NCBI GenBank assembly: GCA_951799425.1
Contig: OX637391.1
Location: 19,020,551 to 19,084,550, forward strand
Direction: 5' to 3'
DNA from: Ilex aquifolium
Lineage: Eukaryota > Streptophyta > Magnoliopsida > Aquifoliales > Aquifoliaceae
DNA length: 64,000 nucleotides
Both the position numbers and the translations under genes were made by a program. Shown here in pieces: positions 33,401-38,290 of this stretch. Each line of letters begins with the position of its first letter. The stretch's first letter is position 1. Below the pieces are notes generated by a model that saw only the letters and a list, made by a program, of their open reading frames with translations, made no database searches and was not told the DNA's origin.

Positions 33401-36033
33401 TCCACCTATCACCAACACTACACACCAAAAAAAACACCAACTATGCACTCCCAGATTGATCCACTTTGAGCAGAGAAGAAAACAAAAATGAAACAAAGGA
33501 GACAAAACACACCAATTTTGTATTCAGTCAACTATTACCAACACACCAATTAGCAATTTTAGGCCACAAACAAATACTCCCAAGACTGATGCACACATCA
33601 CATATACAAGAACCAAAAAGCTGAAGCACCAGAACAGTGCCAAAACATCGGCACTATGTACTGCCAACTCTGTCCAGCCCCCGTAAACACCAGAAATCCA
33701 CCCAAAAAACTGATGGGTAAGTCAAGAAACCCTCCTAGGATCTTAGTCGACTTTGTCTAAGGTGGATTGATGCATCAGACCAACATGGGTTACTCCCAAC
33801 AGCCAGATCCAAGAAAAACAATGAATTTTCCAGAAAAATATTTGAAAAAGGAAAAGTCAAGCAAGATGGCCTCTGAAAAAATCACCATAAATACTCGGGT
33901 AGGGAGTCGATCCAGACGGTAGGTTTCTGTCATTAGAAACTGCTGACGTAAGCATTTTCCGGCAGCCTCTCTGACGTGTCAACATTAGCATTAACTCCTC
34001 TGTTGACTGGATCTGTTCTTGTGATTAGCAAATAATTGCATTGATACCAAGTTAAATTGTAATTTGAGGTTAGGGTTTAACAGAGAGTAGAATAGAGAAA
34101 GAGGAAAGAGGGATTAAGAGAAATAATGTATGTATGGCTGTATTGCAGGCGGCAGTCTCGCCGACATGTCAACATTAACTCCTCTGTTGACTGGATCTGT
34201 TCTTATAGTTAGCAAATAATTGCATCCATACCAAGGTAAATTGTAATTTGAGGTTAGGGTTTAATAGAGAGAGAGAATAAGAGAGAAAGAGGAAAGAGGG
34301 ATTGAGAGAAATAGTAGAGAAACAATTAGAGTAATTACAATATTACCTTATACTCATTAAATATGACTAATACAAAAAATAAGAACTCTAGCAGATACGA
34401 TAACTATTTCACATATTCATGCTTCATTGGTTTTTGCACGATGCTTTGTATGTATGCTAACCTTCTATGACATCAACATGTAATTTTCTTTTATCACCGA
34501 AGAGGAAAAAAGAGTATAGCTTTCTACCAAGAAGGTAAAGAAAGACCTACACAAATTATAGAGAGATGATTTCCTTATGATCATCAACAGAAATTTTATT
34601 GCAAATAAAAATTCACTACAAGGACGAACAATCCTTAAATAAAAGGCAAAAATGAAATCCAAAAAACCAGAGCCAAATCTGAGTGCTCACAAATAACAAT
34701 TACAAAAGAGAGAGGAAGAAATTTGAGAAAGTGATTTAAATAATTTGGAAATAGACGGAGAAATGATTTAAGTGTGGATTTGCTGGAACATTAGTGGATG
34801 GCTGTGGGTGGTAGTGTAGCGACAATGGGTGCGGTAAAATGTTGAAGGAAAGAAGACAAAAGATTCAAAATATAAAAAAAGTTTTGGGATAACATTTTAC
34901 ACAAAATAAATAAATAAATAAGTGTGACCAAAGAATGTCTTAACAGCATGTGTAGCACGCACTCCGTTATTTCATATGGAAATTGTAAATTTGCAACTTA
35001 GACACAAGTACCAGGGGACTTAATATCACAAATCAAGGGTGTTGAATGTTTTCGGACCTTAGTACAACAGGGTAATTTGTATTTGGCCCTGAAGTTAAAA
35101 AGTTATTTTAGATTAGTAAAGCTACTCTGGCCCAAATAATATGGTTAGCGCTCACACAACAAATTAGAGGGCCCAAAAATATTTTATTGGTTTGTGGATT
35201 TTGCCACATCATTTGGGCTACAATTTTGGTGCCAAATTTGGTCATTTTAGATGCGTCACAACCTTGAACCCAAATGTGGTTTCTATTTTGCTTCCTAAAC
35301 TGCCCTTACCTTGGGTAAAACCCAACCAGGCCCGCCCCAATAGGGATGACATTGCAAAATTTGGTATTTGTTGGCCCAAAGAGAGGTTGTGTGCATACTG
35401 GACGGACTAAAAGTGTGCTGAAGTCATTTTTCTTAATTGAAATTTTTATGTTCATATAACTATGGTATTCCCATCATAAGGGATGATGAACATGTAACAT
35501 TTAATGCAACAGATAACGAAACGCTAACGTTCTGCTCCTGTTGAAATCCTAATGAGCCTTTTATTCTGGCAAAAAATAATTCTCATGAAGTTCCTTTAGC
35601 TTACAAACAAATGGTGGTATAAGTAATGTGTTTACTCACTAAAGACATTTAATTGCATAAGGGTCGCTAAGTCTATTTCCACACAATTCAGATTGCTGGA
35701 ACCAGGGTGAAGCTCCAAGATCATCAGTCTGGTGGTTCTGAAGGTGGTGTTGAAATCCGGGGTTCATCTGAGCATCTGAATACCACCCAGAGCATACTTC
35801 AGACCTATGCTAATACTGGTGGAGAAAACAACAATCCTCAACAAGGATCTTATCAAAACTATAATGCTGAGCAAGGTGCCTATGCAAACATCAACGCTAC
35901 ACAAACCTCTTACCAAATCAACCCTCAGCAAACCTCTTACCAGATCAACCCTCAGCAAACTCCCTACCAAACGTTCAATTCGCAGCAAGCAGCCTACCAG
36001 AACATCAGTGCACAAGGTTATTACCAGTACTAA
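1..36033 (+). CDS. KH-domain RNA-binding protein gene, 3' portion (5 exons visible)
   Basis: The gene encodes a nuclear KH-type RNA-binding protein resembling the plant At4g18375/PEPPER/HEN4 group, which acts in mRNA processing and developmental control. Exons are 1-123, 486-698, 8607-8662, 8753-8843 and 35692-36033. Phases agree at every junction (0, 0, 2, 0) and all introns are GT-AG. The first two exons give a KH domain with a GQGG loop and the EEEL-type end of the previous strand. A Pro/Gly linker follows, then a second KH domain whose core falls on the exon 4/5 junction, and a Gln/Tyr/Asn-rich tail ending GYYQY-stop. The 5' part lies outside the window. Odd points: the last intron is 26.8 kb, the final KH loop looks shortened, and about three residues expected at the exon 4/5 junction are missing. 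Family identity is confident; the exact orthologue is not. Confidence 0.85.
124..485 (+). other. KH gene intron 1
   Basis: A 362-bp GT-AG intron (donor GTGATA, acceptor after GATGATACAG). It includes a G-rich run near 341-364. No gene or transposon was recognised in it. Confidence 0.8.
486..698 (+). CDS. KH gene exon b (end of KH domain plus Pro/Gly linker)
   Basis: Seventy-one codons, phase 0 at both ends. VSGNFGVAKDALAEIASRLR completes the KH fold (the helix after the variable loop). A linker rich in Ala, Pro and Gly follows, containing ARPPPAGPIGAG and ending HYEILK before GTATTTG. The open frame continues past the donor to 758, but that extension has no family similarity and was left out. 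Confidence 0.88.
1018..1262 (+). mobile_element. TRIM (miniature LTR retrotransposon)
   Basis: Two direct repeats of about 70 bp lie at 1018-1089 and 1195-1262 and share GCTTAAGCTTTTGGAGTAGA-like sequence. They start TGTT. Just inside the first repeat is a primer-site-like TAGTATAAGAGCA, and just before the second is a purine tract GTGAGGGGGTG. Flanks TATCA (1013-1017) and TATCG (1263-1267) match at 4 of 5 positions and look like a target duplication. No coding capacity, as is usual for TRIMs. Confidence 0.7.
1634..1802 (-). repeat. 3' LTR of the young copia element
   Basis: 169 bp, TG...CA, preceded by target duplication GCATG and followed internally by the purine tract on the - strand. Identical by eye to the right copy. 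Confidence 0.93.
1810..4871 (-). pseudogene. copia pol region (integrase, reverse transcriptase, RNase H)
   Basis: On the - strand, high to low coordinate, I can recognise several parts. First comes the integrase zinc-binding zone with CEACQLSKHHR and the catalytic core starting VHSDVWGP. Next is the reverse transcriptase with GCRWVYTVK and QLDVKNAFLHG. Last is the copia RNase H tail with SSAEAEYRAMA and the C-terminal ADMFTKAL. This order (integrase before reverse transcriptase) defines Ty1/copia. It belongs to the 1634-6974 element and is a recent fossil. Confidence 0.88.
4899..5991 (-). pseudogene. copia gag region
   Basis: The N-terminal part contains LNGTNYTLWSRSAQVFLRGK, typical of plant copia gag. 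A central helical part has WDHLATMYSGTGN. A Gly/Arg-rich stretch then leads to a zinc knuckle CTHCGRGGHTVDFCWDLHG (C-X2-C-X4-H-X4-C). Such proteins form the virus-like particle and bind element RNA. It precedes the pol region of the same element. Confidence 0.85.
6010..6345 (-). repeat. degenerate CCGG-rich reiterations in copia leader
   Basis: Between the primer site and gag, a motif close to CTGAACCGGACCGGCTGG recurs many times in imperfect copies (for example near 6075, 6130, 6200, 6240 and 6305). It lies in the untranslated leader of the 1634-6974 element. Its GC content is well above that of the surroundings. Confidence 0.75.
6540..6755 (-). repeat. CCACCA/CAGACG reiterations in copia leader
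   Basis: Imperfect repeats built on ACCACCACCACTGTAGCACA and CAACAGCGACTGTA recur several times here. They lie between the CCGG-rich block and the primer site of the copia element. The short reading frames in this block are repeat-driven and were not called. Confidence 0.65.
6806..6974 (-). repeat. 5' LTR of the young copia element
   Basis: 169 bp, matching 1634-1802 base for base as far as I can see. The primer binding site (6791-6805, - strand) abuts it and the target duplication GCATG follows at 6975-6979. Confidence 0.93.
7165..8606 (+). other. unique part of intron 2
   Basis: Apart from a (TC)n microsatellite at 7903-7924 and AT-rich sequence I see no gene, transposon end or long repeat here. 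It leads to the acceptor of the 56-bp exon at 8607. Confidence 0.6.
8607..8662 (+). CDS. KH gene exon c (56-bp linker exon)
   Basis: It encodes GGGREYEPPSYPVPPSAT and two bases of the next codon. It sits between acceptor ATGAAG and donor GTAATG. The Pro/Tyr linker is what the family has between KH domains, and the phase (0 to 2) matches the next exon. Confidence 0.82.
8753..8843 (+). CDS. KH gene exon d (start of the last KH domain)
   Basis: After acceptor TTCCAG the frame gives GFQNIRHFMELRIPNNAVN then SGMVSGRNNIGE before GTGAGT. The MELRIPNNAV strand is typical of the last KH domain of this family. The RNA-binding loop, normally G-X-G-G-X-N-I, reads S-G-R-N-N-I and so seems about two residues short. 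Whether the domain still binds RNA cannot be told from sequence. Confidence 0.8.
8844..9935 (+). other. intron 4 sequence before the first insertion
   Basis: Mostly unique AT-rich DNA with pyrimidine-rich tracts near 9140-9260. The overlapping reading frames at 9022-9520 have no recognisable domain. I see no transposon ends I can defend. Confidence 0.55.
9936..10316 (-). repeat. left LTR of the 9936-12035 element
   Basis: About 381 bp. It shares GAAATATTATTGA and TTGATTAAAACT blocks with the right copy and has flanking ACCTT. Confidence 0.8.
11672..12035 (-). repeat. right LTR of the 9936-12035 element
   Basis: About 364 bp, with the primer-site-like sequence just to its left and ACCTT just to its right. 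It aligns along its whole length with 9936-10316. Confidence 0.8.
12106..12752. mobile_element. small hAT-like element (candidate)
   Basis: The ends are imperfect inverted repeats: CTAAGAAGCACGG at the left and, reversed, CTATCAAGCACG at the right. They resemble the ends of the larger element at 12930-34429. The inner flank is rich in GGACA/GTGTCC-type motifs. The 8-bp flanks CAGAAGAA and CAAAAACA match only at 5 of 8 positions, so the target duplication is not secure. There is no coding capacity. Confidence 0.35.
13071..15920. repeat. three tandem units of about 0.93-0.98 kb
   Basis: Units start at 13071, 14048 and 14975, each opening with TGAATTTTTA(A/G)TAACAAAT and containing the same landmarks in order. 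These are CATCACATGGAATAGGTAG, a CTTAAAATGAAT block, a pyrimidine tract, a CACACA-rich segment, and an AT-rich tail ending AATACTTAAATTTCAG. The third copy stops at 15920. The units lie inside the 12930-34429 hAT-like element. Reading frames of His-Thr repeats in them come from CACACA and are not genes. Confidence 0.85.
13684..13733. repeat. (AC)n microsatellite
   Basis: About 25 uninterrupted AC units in the first of the three tandem units. The matching place in the other two units is short or absent, so it expanded after the duplication. Confidence 0.95.
15973..16108 (+). repeat. 5' LTR of short copia derivative
   Basis: 136 bp, starts TGTTGGAG, contains TATATATACGGGGGCTC (a TATA-like core), ends TTTCA. 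The primer site lies directly downstream (16111-16126). Confidence 0.88.
16242..16296 (+). repeat. two tandem perfect hairpins in the leader
   Basis: ACTGTTCAC-GCGAT-GTGAACAGT occurs at 16242-16264 and again at 16274-16296 (32-bp period). Each has 9-bp perfect arms around a 5-base loop. A decayed third copy may precede them near 16225. They lie about 130 bases after the primer site of the 15973-18128 element. Confidence 0.85.
16876..17315 (+). repeat. about three tandem copies of a ~120-170 bp module
   Basis: The module runs from GGGCACCGTGA through GGACCTTCTTTATTTGTCGC and TGGTCGACTGGAGGTATAT to TTTATCTCTCTATTT. It begins near 16880, 17074 and 17197. A TTGATCTGC-CTTGATGCAGTAGATCA segment is also duplicated (16832, 17025). 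The array lies in the untranslated leader of the short copia derivative. Confidence 0.75.
17994..18128 (+). repeat. 3' LTR of short copia derivative
   Basis: 135 bp, preceded by the polypurine tract AGCTTGAGGGGGAG. It differs from the 5' copy at a handful of positions. Confidence 0.88.
18186..18902. other. right-hand subterminal part of the hAT-like element
   Basis: It contains a (CT)n(AC)n microsatellite (about 18396-18451). A 25-codon open frame beginning MAETPTSLANNTFNS (18503-18577) has no known homologue to me. From about 18740 there are nine copies of GTATC/GATAC in either direction, ending at the GATAC target of the copia insertion. The 18129-18185 piece next to it ends AAACAGCCCCT, like the tip of another small hAT element. 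Confidence 0.55.
18903..19089 (-). repeat. left (3') LTR of old copia
   Basis: 187 bp from AGTTAAATTGTAATTTG to CTCTTAACA, followed internally by the pyrimidine-rich complement of the polypurine tract. Confidence 0.8.
21760..22335 (-). repeat. 3' LTR of gypsy/Tat element
   Basis: 576 bp. On + it begins TGATGATGCACAAAATTGAC and ends GACCCATCA, with target duplication ATGCT to its left. Confidence 0.92.
22558..22565 (+). promoter_or_regulatory. TATA box for the antisense gene
   Basis: TATAAATA lies 257 bp before the ATG at 22822, on the strand opposite to gag-pol and just inside the 3' LTR. A pyrimidine-rich stretch follows, which suits a transcription start near 22590. This is a sequence match only. 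Confidence 0.5.
22822..25561 (+). CDS. antisense accessory gene of the gypsy/Tat element (putative gypsy-type transposon family protein)
   Basis: It is encoded opposite to gag-pol, between integrase and the 3' LTR. The N-terminal ~170 residues are Gly/Ala/Leu repeats (LGAIGAG, PLGATLGEK). The middle has a conserved block with VCGILNYFSLTPGRLTPNGW and FLELWRKV, which I recall from the plant family described as putative gypsy type transposon (Transposase_28-like). The C-terminal ~200 residues (24959-25561) form a long coiled coil with repeated AELAKTRERAML and an acidic tail. Short GT-AG intervals between the parts suggest it is spliced, as antisense Tat genes often are. Function is unknown; whether it is whole cannot be decided here. 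Confidence 0.7.
22855..23320. repeat. GGCGCC-rich minisatellite-like array
   Basis: About ten GGCGCC palindromes sit within 450 bp, in a degenerate context of CTGGGCGCCACTTTGGGCGA and similar. It encodes the Gly/Ala-rich N-terminal repeats of the antisense gene. Similar motifs recur at 27540-27790 and near 31190-31230 in the same element. Confidence 0.8.
25795..30170 (-). pseudogene. gypsy/Tat pol region
   Basis: From high to low coordinate: an aspartic protease zone with VDSGSSADILF near 29.7 kb; a reverse transcriptase zone at about 28.4-29.0 kb with FITPKGTYCYRVMPFGLKNA and YVDDMLV; and a gypsy RNase H zone with AFEWGPEAEEAFRRLK. Next is a second, plant/archaeal-type RNase H at about 27.1-27.5 kb (LYVDGSSTNEGGGAGLVL). 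Then an integrase at about 25.8-27.0 kb has a His/Cys zinc site (CDKCQRFA) and WGIDILGPLPLSKG. The reverse transcriptase-before-integrase order defines Ty3/gypsy. Broken fossil. Confidence 0.88.
27540..27790. repeat. second GGCGCC-rich array, inside pol
   Basis: Seven GGCGCC palindromes in about 180 bp lie between the two RNase H zones. Their flanks (CTGGGCGCCAGGAGGG, CCTGAGGGAGCT) are like those of the 22855-23320 array. The reading frames across it are Pro/Ala-rich (AP and PQAP repeats). Confidence 0.75.
30200..31500 (-). pseudogene. gypsy/Tat gag region
   Basis: A Gln/Pro-rich N-terminal part is followed by a capsid-like zone with ETFDGKKDPLDHLETYKTLM and FPTTLKGSARQWFAKL. A charged Arg/Lys-Glu stretch comes next. 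A zinc-knuckle-like CRFHRDHGHDTDDC occurs just downstream at the start of the pol zone, usual in Tat elements. Confidence 0.83.
31517..31534 (-). other. primer binding site of the gypsy/Tat element
   Basis: On - it reads TTTGGCGCCGTCTGTGGG, abutting the 5' LTR. The TGGCGCC start is common in plant Tat/Athila-type elements. Confidence 0.8.
31535..32109 (-). repeat. 5' LTR of gypsy/Tat element
   Basis: 575 bp, about 2% different from the 21760-22335 copy. It is followed by target duplication ATGCT at 32110-32114, where the old copia resumes. Confidence 0.92.
34050..34393 (-). repeat. right (5') LTR of old copia, with an internal duplication
   Basis: It aligns with 18903-19089 but is longer. 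The LTR start and the adjoining leader (TCCTCTGTTGACTGGATCTG, present near 33990 and again near 34176) are repeated before the rest of the LTR. The last part, to CTCTAGCA, matches the left LTR end. Confidence 0.75.
34438..35691 (+). other. intron 4 sequence after the hAT-like element
   Basis: Unique AT-rich DNA. Around 35110-35270 phrases such as GCCACATCATTTGGGCTACA and TGCCAAATTTGGTCA resemble the Mutator-like MITE at 38099-38281, so a decayed relative may lie here, but I cannot fix its ends. The stretch ends at the acceptor ATTCAG. Confidence 0.5.
35692..36033 (+). CDS. KH gene terminal exon (KH domain end, Gln/Tyr-rich tail)
   Basis: It has 113 codons and a TAA. IAGTRVKLQDHQSGGSEGGV completes the last KH domain, followed by the closing helix with SEHLNTTQSILQTY. 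The tail has about 60 residues of Gln, Tyr, Asn and Ser with near-identical 10-residue repeats (INPQQTSYQ twice, then variants). This is the kind of low-complexity tail that can drive RNA-granule assembly, which is inference here. Phase 0 fits the donor at 8843. Confidence 0.85.
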   Translation: MAGTRVKLQDHQSGGSEGGVEIRGSSEHLNTTQSILQTYANTGGENNNPQQGSYQNYNAEQGAYANINATQTSYQINPQQTSYQINPQQTPYQTFNSQQAAYQNISAQGYYQY

Positions 36034-36300
36034 CACTAGATTTGGCAATTTTGTATCGTTATTTTCTGTAGTCTTTCATTATATGATTATAGTTGATTTT
36101 CAGTTTTTGTATGACTTTGGACGTCTCTTCTTTCTTGTCATGAAGCAGGATTAATGTCTTCTGCATGATGGGGGAACAATAGATTTAGAATTTTCCCAGT
36201 GCAGGACTTTTTAATCTAATTTAATTTTTGAAAAAGGTTATATAGCAAAGAGCAGTAGTTCCCTTGCATCATTGTATGTATTGAAGCAACCATATAGTTG
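36034..36300 (+). other. probable 3' untranslated region of the KH gene
   Basis: T-rich sequence directly after the stop, with no coding continuation. No canonical AATAAA was found at a firm distance, so the end is a guess. Confidence 0.4.
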
Positions 36301-38089
36301 GTTTTGGGTCTGTGTATTCAGAGCAGGTAATTAATTGTGGTATTTCCATGGCAACACGAGCCTTGGAAGAGGATGGTTTTGCATCCTCGGATGATTTCCT
36401 TTATCCATCTTTGCAGATCATCTGTGTCGATTCAGTAGATGGAAGAACATGCAGAGAATTGAGATATTCAAACTGCACAACGGATAGTTTACTTTAGAGA
36501 TTTGATGCAACATCTGCTTTGCTGCTTGAGTTCATCCGATACTGGTTGATTGTTGGTCCCTAAATCTTCTATTTTCTTTCCATATATTGCTATGGTGGCT
36601 CTCAAAGTCTAGGATGAAAATTAGAACCAGTTCACGGTCCGGCTACCTTGGGTTCCTTAGTTCAATATTGGTGCTTAGTTCTAGCAAAATCTGGAATGAA
36701 TTACCCGATTGGTATCAGTCCCACATCTTCATATTGATTTGCTTGTAGCGTTTTAGGATTATCATTCTTAAACTTATACTTCTACTTTTCTAGGGGGAAT
36801 ATAAGTGCGTTTACCACTATCTTTCCGAAATTCACCCAATTCCTTCGAAAAGCATGCTATGGTGTGCGTGCCTATCTGAATCCAATTTTGAGTAAAGTTG
36901 GTACCGCAGAAGCCAGATTTTGTTTATGCATAAGTGGTAATAACGCTGCTATCTATGTGTCTCGAGGAAAGCACTATACCAATATAGCCATTATGGGTGA
37001 CCATATTTTGGGTGCTCTACATAGGACAGAGAAAGTACAGGCATCACCGAGTTTGTCTGCCTACCTTCTCTCGGTTATGTCGGCTATATATACACGTGGT
37101 GTCTTGTTATTGGTTTGTTGTATCGCAAATTTGTCAGTGAAGACGTGGAATCACTGAGACTAAATATTGACTCTGGTTTCTTGACCGTGTGTAACACAGC
37201 ACAACGTTCAACTCGGCATAAGACTTTGGAAGAAACTTTGTGATTTCAAGAGTTTCCTCTTTCCATTGATTGTAATTTCTCATGCACAAGGGAGTAGTGC
37301 TGCTTCCACTTAGCCACTTGAGGTAGATTGTGGTAAGCCTGTTTGAAAACCCATGCTTCTTGCTTTCTCATTTGTCATCCCAATCCCACGTACTCCCATA
37401 AACCATTTTCTGGATATCCACAAGAAGATTTCGTGCGCTATGAAATATAGTGATTTTAATGGAGCAAACTATTAGATCAGCACAGCAAGGAACACCATCT
37501 TTTGTTGGTTGAAGATTTTGGGTGGCCGTAACATTCATTATCTACAATATGTCGAGCTACAATTAGATTTCGACACCATCGACTCGATTCTGTAGGCTAG
37601 GCAATTATGCACACTAGCTTTTTGTGGAAATCTCTCGGTCAATTCATCAATCATCGTTGGGTTAAAACATGGGCTTTGTGCCAAGGTTATTGAAAGGGAA
37701 GCTTATTGCAACTAGATGGTGTGTTTCACACTCTCACAACCCTCTTAATTTTGTATTTTTTATTTCCAGGTCGTAGGTATAAATTATTTAAATTAAATAA
37801 AAAATAAATTTAAAAAGATCATATACATTACTATAAACCAGGGAAAAAAAAAAAGTTGAGATAAAATCAATGGAGTGATATCATTTTCATATGGTTTTCC
37901 ACAGTGGGAAACTCTTTACAACAGTGGCCTTTGACTTCTTGGGTAAAAGAAAGCAATCCTCTCCCAGGTCTTTTTGTAAGTGCAAGCTTGTGGATTATTA
38001 TCCTATATCACATTGTCAAACGCTTGCATTTATTTGAATTATTTTCTCCTTTCTTTTTATGGGGGAACCCACCAGCCACCACGTTCCTT
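36301..38089. other. intergenic, nothing recognised
   Basis: The open frames at 36312-36497 and 36864-37157 show no known domain and no supporting splice or promoter context. AT-rich runs occur near 37780-37860. Confidence 0.5.
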
Positions 38090-38098
38090 TTTCCCCAT

Positions 38099-38281
38099 CA
38101 GTAATGTTATACTGACCAAATTTTGGGACCAAATTTAGAGCCCAAATGATTTGGCAGCTGACTTGGGCTTTTTTATTTGGTGTCATGTCATTTGGGTCCC
38201 AATAAAAACTCCAAATGACATGTTGCCATGTCATTTGGACTCCAAATTTAGTCCCAAAATTTGGTCAGTGTAGCATTACTC
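38099..38281. mobile_element. Mutator-like MITE
   Basis: 183 bp, almost a single inverted repeat. The left arm AGTAATGTTATACTGACC and the reversed right arm AGTAATGCTACACTGACC continue matching for about 50 bp. The 9-bp flanks TTTCCCCAT (38090-38098) and TTTCCACAT (38282-38290) match at 8 of 9, as expected for Mutator-type elements. Confidence 0.75.
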
Positions 38282-38290
38282 TTTCCACAT

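Larger units (their letters stand above)
18903..34393 (-). mobile_element. old Ty1/copia element, interrupted by a gypsy element
   Basis: The target duplication GATAC (18898-18902, 34394-34398) brackets LTRs 18903-19089 and 34050-34393. A tRNA-Met-type site read on the - strand as TTGGTATCAATGCAA lies beside the right LTR. Copia RNase H, reverse transcriptase and integrase remnants lie at about 19.1-21.7 kb. Gag and early pol remnants lie at about 32.1-33.4 kb, with a zinc knuckle CSYCETIRHTEDY. Between these halves sits the 21760-32109 gypsy element. Without it the copia is about 5.1 kb, normal for the family. It is heavily broken and clearly older than its insert. Confidence 0.87.
12930..34429. 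mobile_element. hAT-like DNA transposon carrying all later insertions
   Basis: The left end CTATGAAGCATGGATATGG (12930) and the reversed right end CAATGAAGCATGAATATGTG (to 34429) form a ~20-bp inverted repeat. They are flanked by a perfect 8-bp duplication GTTTTTGC (12922-12929, 34430-34437), the size typical of hAT elements. Next to both ends are many copies of GATAC/GTATC. After removing the copia insertions about 3.8 kb remains, mostly three tandem ~0.95-kb units. No transposase domain was recognised, so it is probably non-autonomous. Confidence 0.7.
8844..35691 (+). other. KH gene intron 4, 26.8 kb, nested transposons
   Basis: Donor GTGAGT follows GGTGAG, and the acceptor is ACACAATTCAG before ATTGCTGGAACC. 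Both sides fit one KH domain, so the two exons belong to one gene despite the distance. Between them lie a non-autonomous LTR element, two hAT-like elements, a short copia derivative and a copia-gypsy nest. Without these the intron would be only a few kb. No alternative terminal exon was seen near the donor. Confidence 0.75.

Noticed and set aside
36864-37157. 97-codon frame downstream of the KH gene
   Set aside because: No domain, no splice or promoter support, and no family I recognise.
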